From: Oscillospiraceae bacterium
GTDB lineage: Bacteria > Bacillota > Clostridia > Oscillospirales > Ruminococcaceae
Assembly: GCA_018110905.1 (NCBI GenBank)
Contig: JAGBAZ010000002.1
Location: forward strand, 1-64,000
DNA: 64,000 bases
Reading direction: 5' to 3'
This document shows positions 51,177 to 61,068 of the stretch, piece after piece (the first letter of the stretch is position 1; each line of letters begins with the position of its first letter). Both the position numbers and the translations under genes were made by a program. Below the pieces are notes generated by a model. The model was not told where the DNA came from. It did no database searches and saw only the letters and a program-made list of their open reading frames with translations.

Positions 51177-53145
51177 AAACTTTTTTTCGAATGAAAATTC
51201 CGGAGAAATTGCAAAACTGAATAAGAATATTTTCATGCAGATCGGGCTTGCTTTCCTGACAATAGTCCTTACTGTGGTAATTTTGTTTGCAATGACTTCC
51301 GCATGGTATACAAACATTGCTCAGACCAGCGGACTTGTTTTTGAAGTTGAACCCTGGGGTTTTGACGGTGAAATAATCACCAGTGAAAAATCTGTCGAAG
51401 CGGGCCCCGGCGATAACGGCATTATTCACCTTGAAGCGGAAAACAACAGCGACAACATAATCGATATCAGCGTAAATGTTTCCAAAAACGAAATGCTGCC
51501 CGAAATGCAGAAAAGGCTTTTCTTTTATGTTGAAACAAATTCTGTCCGCGAAGGCGAAAAAATGGAAAGGGTCTATGTAAATAATCACGAGGGATATACA
51601 TATACGGTTTTTAACCAGAGTTCCCTTACCCTTACGGAAAAAGTAAGCAACGCGCCGAAACTTAAGTGGCAATGGGTCTATGACGTTCTGGGATATTATG
51701 TACTCGGAACTGCAAACAGCGATGAAAGCGTAACGGTGGAAGAATATCTCCGTCCCATTGAGTATGATTATGACAAGGCAACTTTTGCCAAAACGACCAC
51801 AACTGTGGATGGCGAAGAAAAAGAAGTATATAAGATCCTCACCGTGGACGGAGAAACAACGCTTGCTGAATTCCTTGCCGAAGTTTTTGCTTCCGACGGT
51901 TACGGCGGAACAGTACCAAGTAAAGTTTCGACCGGCAAATTTTATCCGGTTGAAGTTGATGGGGACGGTCACGGCGTTTACGCATATCTTTGCAGCTATT
52001 CCGACATTGAAATGGCGACAAAGTATGATACAAATTTGGGAAATCTTGCGCAAAAGAAAGCGGAAGGAAATGAGCTTTCCGCCGAAGAAAAATTGCTCCT
52101 TACACACAAAGCAAAGCTTAATGTTTCCGCACAGAAAAACGCAGCACCGGCGGTAAGCATCAGTTCTGCCGAAACCCTTCAGGAAATCATAGCTTCCGGG
52201 GAATTCAATTACGTTCAGCTCAGCAGCAATATTGATGTTGAAACGCTTGTGATCCCCGACGGCGCAAATATAATGATCGACCTTAACGGAAAAACCATTG
52301 AGGGAAGCGGTAAAAACGTTATTGACGCAGAACCGGGAAGTTCCGTAACAATGGTAAACGGCACGATTGCCGGTCCTGAAACAGCGAATGCCGTAAATGC
52401 CGTGGGTGCGGAAATTAATATGAGCAACATCAATATTTCCGGAATGTATTACGGAGTTTATGTCGGCGACAGCACCGAAGACAATGCCATTGATTCCACT
52501 GTCAGAATTGTTGGATCCACCATCGATACAAAATCCTGCGCAGTCTTTGTTTCCGGAAACGGACTTGCTTCCGAACAGAAAACCACTGTTGTGATAGAAA
52601 ACAGCACCCTTATGAGTGACGGAATAGTAATTTCCGGCAACGGAACCACCACCGGAAACGGAAGATGGGGCACCGATATAAATATTATAGACAGTTACAT
52701 TATCGGAAATGAAGATACTGTCGGAGCGGGAATTTATCAGCCCCAGAAGGACAGTACAATTACAATTTATCACAGTACCGTTTCCGCATATACCGCAGTA
52801 GCAATCAAAGCAGGTTCTGTGAAAATTATTGATTCCACTATTAAAGGTACAGGTACATATAATGAACCTGCATTCGGAAACAGCGGTTTCAGCGATACGG
52901 GCGATGCGGTTTATATCGAAACCGGATACGGACACGATATAAGCCTTGAAATAGACGTAAACAGCAGGCTTGAACATGATGATGCAAGAAGCCTTTCGCT
53001 TCGCGTGTTTAAAGAAGATGCTCCGTTTGTAAAGGTAAATATCATAAGCGGCATATTTGACGAAGCACAGCCGGAAGAATATATTGCAGAAGGTTCTGTG
53101 CAGAACGGAACGATAGTTTCGGTTTTGCAGTCTTCTGAAGAATAA
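51121..53145 (+). CDS. SipW-type secreted protein with right-handed beta-helix
   Basis: A 674-residue exported protein. After an extended N-terminus (about 40 residues), the signal span ends MTSAWYTN (Trp62), a variant of the SipW motif. The C-terminal half (about 350-650) repeats short strands of the form I.G..I......V.V.....I..S.I, with ENST, GST and DST turns, typical of a parallel beta-helix that binds polysaccharide. The TTG start at 51121 has a GGAGGAGATG site 8 bp upstream and overlaps the preceding peptidase gene by 56 bp. No LPXTG. Confidence 0.75.
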   Translation: MKKFKLSKIPFPNDLKINKNFFSNENSGEIAKLNKNIFMQIGLAFLTIVLTVVILFAMTSAWYTNIAQTSGLVFEVEPWGFDGEIITSEKSVEAGPGDNGIIHLEAENNSDNIIDISVNVSKNEMLPEMQKRLFFYVETNSVREGEKMERVYVNNHEGYTYTVFNQSSLTLTEKVSNAPKLKWQWVYDVLGYYVLGTANSDESVTVEEYLRPIEYDYDKATFAKTTTTVDGEEKEVYKILTVDGETTLAEFLAEVFASDGYGGTVPSKVSTGKFYPVEVDGDGHGVYAYLCSYSDIEMATKYDTNLGNLAQKKAEGNELSAEEKLLLTHKAKLNVSAQKNAAPAVSISSAETLQEIIASGEFNYVQLSSNIDVETLVIPDGANIMIDLNGKTIEGSGKNVIDAEPGSSVTMVNGTIAGPETANAVNAVGAEINMSNINISGMYYGVYVGDSTEDNAIDSTVRIVGSTIDTKSCAVFVSGNGLASEQKTTVVIENSTLMSDGIVISGNGTTTGNGRWGTDINIIDSYIIGNEDTVGAGIYQPQKDSTITIYHSTVSAYTAVAIKAGSVKIIDSTIKGTGTYNEPAFGNSGFSDTGDAVYIETGYGHDISLEIDVNSRLEHDDARSLSLRVFKEDAPFVKVNIISGIFDEAQPEEYIAEGSVQNGTIVSVLQSSEE

Positions 53146-53171
53146 CAGAATCAAAACAAAGGAGAAAGCCA

Positions 53172-53807
53172 GTGGACAGACAAAAGAATAGCTTGCTGCG
53201 GCATTTACTGTGTCTGGCTTTGCTGCTTTGCATGGCGGCTCTGGTAATTGCCACCGGAACAACCTATGCGCGTTACCGCACCGATGCCGAAGCAGAAATA
53301 TTATTTGAAGTAAAAACACCTTCACAGATCATTATAGGAACGGTTTTGACCTATGCCGAAGGAAACGAAGAGTTTGATCCAAGCGGAATACCGGAAGAAT
53401 GGAAAACCGAAGGAAACACAGCAACACTTGAAATCGCGGTTTCCAACGGAAGTTCCGGAAACGGCATAAAAGATCAGGAGATAAGATTTCGGCTTATCGG
53501 AGGGCTTGGTCTTTCCGTCGGCGAAGGTACAGCAGAAGTTACGCTTAAAATAACAGAGGACGGTTCGGAAAAAATCTTTTATGCGGAGGCTGAAAAAATC
53601 CTTGAAAACACCGCTCTTCATTTTGAGCACGGAGACGGTTGGGTGTTCACCTTTTTTGATGAAAACGGAAAAGAATTTTCAAGGATCCTCGAAGGCGGAA
53701 AAAGCTCATATATAAAAATGAGCATAATCGTTGATACCACAGAAATCGACAAAGAAAACCTTAATCTGATGATCGAACCGCAGTTTATTGCGGAAACGAT
53801 CGACTAA
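53172..53807 (+). CDS. SipW-type secreted small protein (TYARYRT)
   Basis: A 211-residue exported protein. The signal peptide ends ATGTTYARYRT (Tyr32), a recognised SipW-type ending. The mature part is a short beta-sandwich-like domain with alternating strands and no Cys. The GTG start at 53172 follows AAAGGAG. It lies 26 bp after the beta-helix gene and 29 bp before the next SipW-type gene. I see no IWLEG signature; it may be a minor subunit. Confidence 0.72.
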   Translation: MDRQKNSLLRHLLCLALLLCMAALVIATGTTYARYRTDAEAEILFEVKTPSQIIIGTVLTYAEGNEEFDPSGIPEEWKTEGNTATLEIAVSNGSSGNGIKDQEIRFRLIGGLGLSVGEGTAEVTLKITEDGSEKIFYAEAEKILENTALHFEHGDGWVFTFFDENGKEFSRILEGGKSSYIKMSIIVDTTEIDKENLNLMIEPQFIAETID

Positions 53808-53836
53808 AATAAAAAAGGAAAGGAGAAAAACGGCTT

Positions 53837-55420
53837 ATGGAAAACAAAATAATAAAAATATGCTGCGTTCTTCTTTCTTTAATAATGATGATTTGTACTC
53901 TGAGCATTTCCACCGGAAATGTCTATGCAAGATTCGAAAACAAAGTTTCCTGCAGAACTATCCTTGATCTTTCAAAAAAAACGGAAAACAACGCAAACTT
54001 TTTCACCAAAACTTCGGAAGCAAACGTTGTTGTTCTTGCGGGAAAACTTGATAATGAAGAAACAATTACTTTCAAGCTTGAATCCCCCGAAGCAGAAACA
54101 AAAGGAAAATTCTTCTGGAGCGCAAAAAATGAGCATGCTCAATTTGTGAACATAGAAATGAGCATCGAAAGCGAAATCCTTGAGCAAGAAGAAGAGATTT
54201 CGGTTCTTGAAAATGAGCCGAAAACAGTCGCAATGAAAGTTTTCATTGACGGTAAATATTGGGAAGAATCCCGCAAAGCGGCAGATGCTGATGTTTTTGT
54301 AACATGGGGAGAGCTTGGTGCCGTTTTCAGATTCAGCCTTCCGGAAGTTGTTGTTGAATCTGAAGAAAATGAAGATGTTTCCGGCGGTGTAAACGTGGAA
54401 ACTCCTCCCGGAAACGAGAATGGAGGAACTTCCTCCGCAGAAGGAGCCGGCAAAACCCCTGTGGAATCCAACGGAACACAGAATGGAACGACGGATTCCG
54501 GAAACACTCCGGAAGAACCTGAGCAGGAACCTTTGGAAAACAGTTTTTCCTGCATAGCCTCGTTTGACCCGGAACAATATCTTCCGGTAAAGGTAACGCT
54601 GGCAGATGATGTTACCGGAATTGTTATCGGTCTTGCCGAAGAAACAAAGGAAACAGAGGAAACGCCAGAACAGGAAAAAACCGGAAGCACCTTGAAAAAC
54701 TTTCCTGTCGGAACGAAGTTCAGCCTTGACAAAGGCAAAAGCTTTTACATGCTTTATTCCGAAGATACCATAAAGCTGAAATCTTCGGAAATAAGCGGAT
54801 CGATTCTTTTTGATTTCAAAGGTACGGAACTCTATGATGCGGAAATCGTTTCCCTGGTGATGGAACCTTGGGCAGATTCGGTTTTGAAGGAAATCCACAA
54901 AGCGGAATCGCTTACAAATGCGGCAGAATTTTTCGAAACCAAAGAAAAATCCAGCACGGAACTTATTGATTTTTCCGGAACAGATGAAAAAGAAGCCGCG
55001 GCGGCTGCAGTTTCAGAAACAGAGGCGGAGACAGATACAGAAAATAAAACCGAACCGAAAGGTTTTGAAACTTTTGTGCTCAACGGTGAAAACGCCGCGG
55101 AATTGGTTTTCCCGAAGGAATGGGCAGATGCAAAACTTACTTCCTCGGTCCAATTCCTTAATGTTGCGGAAAACGGTTCGCTTGTTTTCAATAACACAGA
55201 AAATATTTTTAAAGAATATATAAAAGACGAAACAACACAGGAACACAGTCTTGTGATCGGTGCGGAAAACAGATTCCTTGAAGCCGGAACATACCGTGTT
55301 TATATTATCTGGGAATATGAAGGAATCCCATTTTTCAAAAAGGGAGTAAACTTTTTCGTAAATTACTCAACCCCAACCAGCAGTACGCTGAAGAGTCAGG
55401 AGGTGCCTTATGGTAACTGA
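53837..55420 (+). CDS. SipW-type secreted protein with Pro/Thr/Glu-rich linker (VYARF)
   Basis: A 527-residue exported protein. The signal ends STGNVYARFENKV (Tyr30). A first domain (about 35-175) leads into a low-complexity Gly/Pro/Glu/Thr linker (about 175-240), then a second domain that includes a further Glu-rich stretch (about 385-410). The C-terminal part has ..YRVYIIWEYEGIPFF, a possible distant relative of the IWLEG strand. AAAGGAG precedes the ATG, and the 3' end overlaps the next gene by 11 bp. Confidence 0.7.
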   Translation: MENKIIKICCVLLSLIMMICTLSISTGNVYARFENKVSCRTILDLSKKTENNANFFTKTSEANVVVLAGKLDNEETITFKLESPEAETKGKFFWSAKNEHAQFVNIEMSIESEILEQEEEISVLENEPKTVAMKVFIDGKYWEESRKAADADVFVTWGELGAVFRFSLPEVVVESEENEDVSGGVNVETPPGNENGGTSSAEGAGKTPVESNGTQNGTTDSGNTPEEPEQEPLENSFSCIASFDPEQYLPVKVTLADDVTGIVIGLAEETKETEETPEQEKTGSTLKNFPVGTKFSLDKGKSFYMLYSEDTIKLKSSEISGSILFDFKGTELYDAEIVSLVMEPWADSVLKEIHKAESLTNAAEFFETKEKSSTELIDFSGTDEKEAAAAAVSETEAETDTENKTEPKGFETFVLNGENAAELVFPKEWADAKLTSSVQFLNVAENGSLVFNNTENIFKEYIKDETTQEHSLVIGAENRFLEAGTYRVYIIWEYEGIPFFKKGVNFFVNYSTPTSSTLKSQEVPYGN

Positions 55421-58400
55421 AACTCAAAAACGAATAGAAGCATACCGGGAACTTCTTCCGGGGCTCCGCGAAAAGGTAACGGCGGTGGCATTTTTGCTTG
55501 CGATTTCTGTCATTATGCTCACTTCCGCTTCCTATGCTTGGCTCACAATTTCCCGAGCACCGGAAGTTACCGCGGTGAGCACGAACATTGCAGCAAACGG
55601 AAGCCTTGAAATTGCTTTGGCGACCGGAGATGGAACAAAGGAACCCGATCCTTCAAAAGTAGGGGATTCAATCGCTGCGGAAGGACAAAACATTGTAAAT
55701 GCGAATAAAACATGGGGTAACCTTATTAACCTTGGTGACCCCTCTTACGGACTTGATAAAATTGTTTTAAGACCGGCACAGCTTAATGACGGAGACCTTT
55801 TAACTTCCCCTCTGAGTGGTGCGGCTTATTCGGAAGAAGGGCGCATAGAGGAACTGAACAGTGACTACCGTTATACGAACTGGAAAGAATCCGACGGTGT
55901 TGTTGAAGGTGCTTTTGTTTATGATCCGAGCCGTGGGGTGGGCGTACGAGCAGTTTCTTCGACAAAAATAAACGCTACCGGCGACCAACTTTATATAAGA
56001 AAATACGAATCTGCTGCAACAACAGCAAACAACAACGCACGCAGTACTTATATACAGCTTACACAAAACGAAGATTATATGGAAGCCCTTGCTTACATTA
56101 TGGGTACATATATGACGGACAAAATGAATAAAGGAGATAACGGCGGAAAAAGTTATAATAACCCTACAATAGAAAAAGACCAGCTGAAAGCTCTTATTGA
56201 AATGTACGGTGCTTTTATGACGGCATTTGAAGAAGAAGCGGAGGCATTGGCACAGATAGTAAACCTCCAGCAGTTCTATGCAAACGGAAACGATAACTTT
56301 ACAAAATATACTGGCAAAACCCTTATGTCGTTAAGTGCGGAGGAGTTGGCTAGTCTTGGATTTAAAATAACTGATTTTAAAACTTTTAAAAGTGACTATG
56401 ACCTTGTGCATGAAGACTATCTCGAGCTTCAGGAAATAGAAAAACAGGGAACCGTATATTGGCGCGGAGCTTCACACATTGCGGAAACTCAGGAAACACA
56501 GAATGCCACAGTGGAACCATGCCTTAAAACCATGATTGACGGGCTTGTAAAAATAGGAACATGTACCGTAGAAAGACCCGATTTTGCAAAAAAAACGGTT
56601 GATGAAATCGGTGCAACAGCAGCTCTTAACTTAAAAGATAAAACCTGCTACGTTGTTATAACCAACGGAGTTTTGAAAAATTTTGAAAAACGAACCGGTG
56701 CAAGGATGAACGTAGGTCCGGAATATTCAGGAGGAAAAGGTCTTGAGGTTAAAGCAACGGGAAAACGATACGGTTTCGCAAGGGAAGCATCTATTTATGC
56801 AATGATTACCACAAATGCGGATAGCCCCTATATTTTCTCGACTGATTTGAACAATTCAAAAGATTCAACTGCTGAGTTCCAGGGAAGTATCGAAGCAAAA
56901 GATACTTACGGAATGGTACTTGACTTCTGGGTCCGCACAAACTCTGCAAACAGCTTCCTTACGCTTGAAGGAAATGTGCTCACAAGTTCTGAAAACGTTC
57001 AGGTAAAAGGAAAAAACAAAGCCGGAGAAGAAGTTGATATATACACTCTTGACCAAAGCTATACAGATGAGGAAGGAAACCTTAATCCTTATCAAATCGA
57101 AGTATATCAGGGACAGTATGTAACCGGTGTTGATGAAGAAGGAAACGAAATTTTGGAAGATGCGTGGTTCAGAGCAGATACCCATGCAAGGTTGTCTGAA
57201 AGCGATCTTAACGGAAAAGAACCTGTTCTTAAATCCGAAGAAGTTATTACGGTTATAGGATATGAAGGTGAAAACCGTATTTGGGATACCGAAGACAAAA
57301 GCTACATAACCATTGATGCGACAACCCAGGGTAACGGCAGCTGCTATGTGTATTATGCAGATACGCCTGAAGATCAGGCACGAAGCCTTGAACTTTTAAA
57401 ATCTTTGAAAGTAGCTTTTATAGATGGTAACGGTACACTGCTTGCTATAGCAGAAATGGATACGGACAAAAGTTTCAAAGAAATCGGACGAGTTACAGTT
57501 CCGATGGTTCTTTCTTCGGATAGTGTTCAATTTGAAGACAATGACGGTAATACTGTCAGAGCCATTACAAAGCTTGAAAAAAATGTTGCAACAAGAATCA
57601 CAGCAATTGTTTATCTTGATGGTGCTTTGCTTAACAATGAAGACGTTCTTTCTGCGGCAGAAATTGAAGGTCGACTGAATATTCAGTTTGGAAACACTGT
57701 TAAACTCCTTCCGATGGATGATGAAAAACTGGAAACAGCGATAAGAAGTGTTTCTGCTACGATCGATGCTAAAAAATTCGATTACGATACTGCAACCGAA
57801 CCTATGATTACAAATGTAAAAGTTAATATTACGGGTGATCAGCCGGGTACAGTTAAAGCGTTCTTTATTCGCCAGATCAACGCCAGCCAGGGTTCGCGCG
57901 AAAAAGAAATGACTTTTACAAAAGCAGATGACGGATCTTGGACTTCAAGCTATGAGTTTAAAGTTCCCGGAAATTATATTCTGAGATCTGTAGAATTGGA
58001 CGGTCAGGAATATACCCTTAAAGAAGATCTTAAGGTTGAAGTTTCCGGTTTTGCTGTTGAGGACGTAAGTTATAAAGCATCCAGCGGCAGCATAACAGGA
58101 AGAAGCCTGAACATTTTAAGTGCAGGAAACTCCGGATATGCAGAAATTGAACTTAAACTTGCAACAAACAATCCGGATAAACAGCCCAAAAAAGCCCAAG
58201 GAATATTCATGCTTTCCGACGGTGCAACAGTAAATGTTAACTTTATTTATAACAGTTCCACAAATTCCTGGCGAGGAAGAGCAAACTTTATTTCCTCCGG
58301 CGATTATATGATGGAGTACATAATCCTGGATGGAAACTATGAATATCTGGACAGCGGGATGTGCCTTAGCGCTTCTGTAACGCTTGGTATGAGAGTTAAA

Positions 58401-60284
58401 CTTTATACAAACAGCCCGATTGAATTTAAATATGTTCCGACTGAATTGAAAGATAATGAAAAGCTTCTTTCTATACAGGCTATAATTACAGACAACTCCG
58501 GAGAAGAGATGGAAAATCTTACAGATGTAGTACTTTACTACAGTGCACAGGGTACCACTGCCGAAATGGATGCAAACCTTGAATGGAATGCTTCCACAGA
58601 ATTCTATGAAGGCAACCTTAAAACACTTGAAGGCGGACCCGGAGTATGGAAATTCAGCTATTTGGATGCGGGAGGAAATATTCTGACAACTGCCACAACG
58701 GCACCAAGCTTCAGAATAATCTCTCCCAACCCACCGAGTTACATAGGATTTACATCTAATCCATATGTATTTGATCCGAACGGAAATGTTACAATGAACG
58801 TTATAATAGGAAATTCTTCCACGGCAAAAGTAATGGCTGTCCTTGAAATGAACGGAAGAGAATATCAGGTTTATCCCTATGGCAATCCTGCTAACAATCA
58901 AGATATGAGCATTACAACATGGAACTTCAAGATTCCGGATGGCCCCACCGATACTCAGGATGGAACATGGACCATGAAGAAAGTTTATGTTTGGGATTAC
59001 TATAATGCAGATGGAGATTTTGTAACAACGGATTACGATAAGGAAACCGGAATTCTTTCGAACAATGCAGATCTTGATTCGATTATGTGCATTGACATGA
59101 GCGGAAAAGGTCATGTAACTCAGGTTGTTGAAAAGGTAAATGTATACTTTGAAAAAGACAACAGTATGGATCTTGGTGAAACTAACGGCGAAGTTTCTGC
59201 CGAATTCATGACTGAACAGCCTGTTTCCGGAATGAACGTAAATATTGAAAATGTTTACGGAGAAGAGATCCTTAATAATGAAAATGAACCGGCAATTGAA
59301 AATGTTAAACTGGAATTCATTTATAAAGGTTCTTCTTCTGCATATGGTCAATATACATTTACGGGTATAAGCGTGGATAATGTTGTAATTAATTTGGAAC
59401 CTGATGAAAAAGGCACAAAATTTGTACAGCAAGAAATTGAATATGCTCGTTTTGCGGGTGACTATTACACCAGACTCAGTTTCGATGTAAATGGAACAAC
59501 GCATACATACAGTGACAACCCAGGGGACACAAGTGCAAACAAATATGATCTTCCTGCAAGAGCTCCAAAGATCACGGTAAGTTCTCTCAAACCTACTGTT
59601 GTTATTTCGGATATTACCATGGATGGTGCAGGAGCATATTCCGTTGACCTTGTTGAGGACGGTTCCATCAAGGATACATGGACAGTTAAAGGACAATCCG
59701 GTGGCTGTTTCACGGACTATGTATACACAATGCATACCAATACAAATCATATTGCCAAAGCCAATAATACGCAGTATCTTTCCAGAATTGAAAACAGCGG
59801 CAAAACAGCCTGGATCTATTTCAAGTGTGATCATATAGATGATGCTTCTTATTCCGGCGGTACCAGAAACGGTGTTTCCAGCGGTCCGGAAGAAAGCAAA
59901 TATCAAGGACATAAATATTCTTACAACAACGGAAACGGTGTTCCAAAAGCAACGCTTACTATAGATAAGATGGGTGACGCAGAAAACGCAAAACTTACCT
60001 TTACCAAGAGCGGCGGTGGCGAGGTTGTTATGGTCGACAGATATAGCACAAACAGCAACGGATATTTTGGTGACTATACAAACCACAAAACAGATTCCTT
60101 CGTATGGACTGCAGATGGAGACTGTAGCCGTTTCATAGGCGTTATGACCAACATATCCGGCGCAAATAACAGTGATACCAAGAGAGTTGCAGGAACCATC
60201 ACCGCTTCCAAACTTATCCTCACTTTCAATGGTAAAACCTTTGAAGTTGATGTCCCTACCATTACAATCAACAACCCGAATTAA
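55410..60284 (+). CDS. Giant SipW-type secreted protein, paralog of the 759-aa matrix subunit
   Basis: A 1624-residue exported protein. The signal ends SASYAWLTISRAPEV (Tyr42). Its first about 780 residues follow the 759-aa protein block by block: KTWGNLI, SEEGRIEEL, GVGVRAVSS, YGMVLDFWVRTN, LLKSLKVAFIDG, VYLDG (Tyr735) and GRLNIQFG with LLPMDDEKL. The remaining about 820 residues are several beta-rich repeats resembling Ig-like domains. There is no LPXTG or transmembrane anchor, so it may be held by interaction with other subunits. Codon use is less biased than in the shorter paralog, so it is probably a minor or tip component. CAGGAGGTG precedes the ATG. Confidence 0.82.
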   Translation: MVTETQKRIEAYRELLPGLREKVTAVAFLLAISVIMLTSASYAWLTISRAPEVTAVSTNIAANGSLEIALATGDGTKEPDPSKVGDSIAAEGQNIVNANKTWGNLINLGDPSYGLDKIVLRPAQLNDGDLLTSPLSGAAYSEEGRIEELNSDYRYTNWKESDGVVEGAFVYDPSRGVGVRAVSSTKINATGDQLYIRKYESAATTANNNARSTYIQLTQNEDYMEALAYIMGTYMTDKMNKGDNGGKSYNNPTIEKDQLKALIEMYGAFMTAFEEEAEALAQIVNLQQFYANGNDNFTKYTGKTLMSLSAEELASLGFKITDFKTFKSDYDLVHEDYLELQEIEKQGTVYWRGASHIAETQETQNATVEPCLKTMIDGLVKIGTCTVERPDFAKKTVDEIGATAALNLKDKTCYVVITNGVLKNFEKRTGARMNVGPEYSGGKGLEVKATGKRYGFAREASIYAMITTNADSPYIFSTDLNNSKDSTAEFQGSIEAKDTYGMVLDFWVRTNSANSFLTLEGNVLTSSENVQVKGKNKAGEEVDIYTLDQSYTDEEGNLNPYQIEVYQGQYVTGVDEEGNEILEDAWFRADTHARLSESDLNGKEPVLKSEEVITVIGYEGENRIWDTEDKSYITIDATTQGNGSCYVYYADTPEDQARSLELLKSLKVAFIDGNGTLLAIAEMDTDKSFKEIGRVTVPMVLSSDSVQFEDNDGNTVRAITKLEKNVATRITAIVYLDGALLNNEDVLSAAEIEGRLNIQFGNTVKLLPMDDEKLETAIRSVSATIDAKKFDYDTATEPMITNVKVNITGDQPGTVKAFFIRQINASQGSREKEMTFTKADDGSWTSSYEFKVPGNYILRSVELDGQEYTLKEDLKVEVSGFAVEDVSYKASSGSITGRSLNILSAGNSGYAEIELKLATNNPDKQPKKAQGIFMLSDGATVNVNFIYNSSTNSWRGRANFISSGDYMMEYIILDGNYEYLDSGMCLSASVTLGMRVKLYTNSPIEFKYVPTELKDNEKLLSIQAIITDNSGEEMENLTDVVLYYSAQGTTAEMDANLEWNASTEFYEGNLKTLEGGPGVWKFSYLDAGGNILTTATTAPSFRIISPNPPSYIGFTSNPYVFDPNGNVTMNVIIGNSSTAKVMAVLEMNGREYQVYPYGNPANNQDMSITTWNFKIPDGPTDTQDGTWTMKKVYVWDYYNADGDFVTTDYDKETGILSNNADLDSIMCIDMSGKGHVTQVVEKVNVYFEKDNSMDLGETNGEVSAEFMTEQPVSGMNVNIENVYGEEILNNENEPAIENVKLEFIYKGSSSAYGQYTFTGISVDNVVINLEPDEKGTKFVQQEIEYARFAGDYYTRLSFDVNGTTHTYSDNPGDTSANKYDLPARAPKITVSSLKPTVVISDITMDGAGAYSVDLVEDGSIKDTWTVKGQSGGCFTDYVYTMHTNTNHIAKANNTQYLSRIENSGKTAWIYFKCDHIDDASYSGGTRNGVSSGPEESKYQGHKYSYNNGNGVPKATLTIDKMGDAENAKLTFTKSGGGEVVMVDRYSTNSNGYFGDYTNHKTDSFVWTADGDCSRFIGVMTNISGANNSDTKRVAGTITASKLILTFNGKTFEVDVPTITINNPN

Positions 60285-60290
60285 TGTTTA

Positions 60291-60325
60291 TATTCTCGGT
60301 CTCTTGAAGAAAGAGACCGAGAATA
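60291..60325 (+). promoter_or_regulatory. Intercistronic hairpin after the giant matrix gene
   Basis: TATTCTCGGTCTCTT / AAGAGACCGAGAATA perfect 15-bp stem with a 5-nt loop and no U-tract, lying only 18 bp before the next start codon. Probably a processing or stabilising element. Confidence 0.65.
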
Positions 60326-60343
60326 CGCCTGAGGAAAAATATT

Positions 60344-61048
60344 ATGGATATTAAAACAATAACTATGCTCTCAATAGGTACCGGTGCAATGCTTGTGCTC
60401 ATAGCAATTCTTATGAAATGCTATAAAGTTGTGGTATGGAAGAGCGTTCCGGTTTCTCTTTTACTTACGGTTGCAGGAACAATAGGAACTTATATCTGGT
60501 ATTTTGTTGAAACATCATATTTTAGTGGAAGATCTTATTATGGGGCAGTATTTCTTGTACCGTTGATGTTTGTTTTTGTGGCAAAACTAATGAGGATTCC
60601 ATATGATGATCTTATGGATTTTTGCGCACCTGCGGAATGTATAATGCTTGCAATCATGAAATACCAGTGTCTTACGGAAGGTTGTTGCGCTGGAAAAGTT
60701 TTGTATATTCTTGAAAACGGGGACCCCAAAATTTTTCCAAGTCAGATGGTTGAACTGATAAACGCATTTTCAATAATGGCCGTTCTCATGTTGATGTGTT
60801 TTTCTAAAAAATACAGAGGAAAAATTTATCCGTGGTATATGGTTATTTATGGTTCAACCCGTTTTGTTTTAAACTATTTCAGAGAAACAGAACCACTTTT
60901 GATTGGACTTCCTGCAGGAAATCTTTGGTCATTGGTTGCGATTGTTATCGGTATAATGTGGATTAAAGATTATCAAATCAAGATTATAAAAAAAGAAAAA
61001 AACGAAAGATTGGATTCGGCTTGTGAAGAAAACGAATCCTCAACTTGA
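60344..61048 (+). CDS. Prolipoprotein diacylglyceryl transferase-like membrane protein
   Basis: A 234-residue protein with about seven spans. Lgt-like landmarks occur in order: GAVFLVPLMF, the TEGCCAGK loop (compare GC..GCCYGK), FPSQMVELIN (compare HPTQLYE, His replaced by Phe) and STRFVLNYFRE (compare GR F.IE.FR). The C-terminus is a charged cytoplasmic tail. It is a divergent Lgt paralog and may lack activity. Lgt moves diacylglycerol to a lipobox Cys; none of the complete secreted proteins in this locus shows a lipobox, so a special substrate or a non-lipoprotein role is possible. Confidence 0.72.
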   Translation: MDIKTITMLSIGTGAMLVLIAILMKCYKVVVWKSVPVSLLLTVAGTIGTYIWYFVETSYFSGRSYYGAVFLVPLMFVFVAKLMRIPYDDLMDFCAPAECIMLAIMKYQCLTEGCCAGKVLYILENGDPKIFPSQMVELINAFSIMAVLMLMCFSKKYRGKIYPWYMVIYGSTRFVLNYFRETEPLLIGLPAGNLWSLVAIVIGIMWIKDYQIKIIKKEKNERLDSACEENESST

Positions 61049-61068
61049 ATGAGAGAAAGGAGGCCACC

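Noticed and set aside
58116-60086. 656-codon minus-strand frame opposite the giant matrix gene
   Set aside because: Low-plausibility composition and no initiation signal; the plus-strand gene has a continuous domain pattern.
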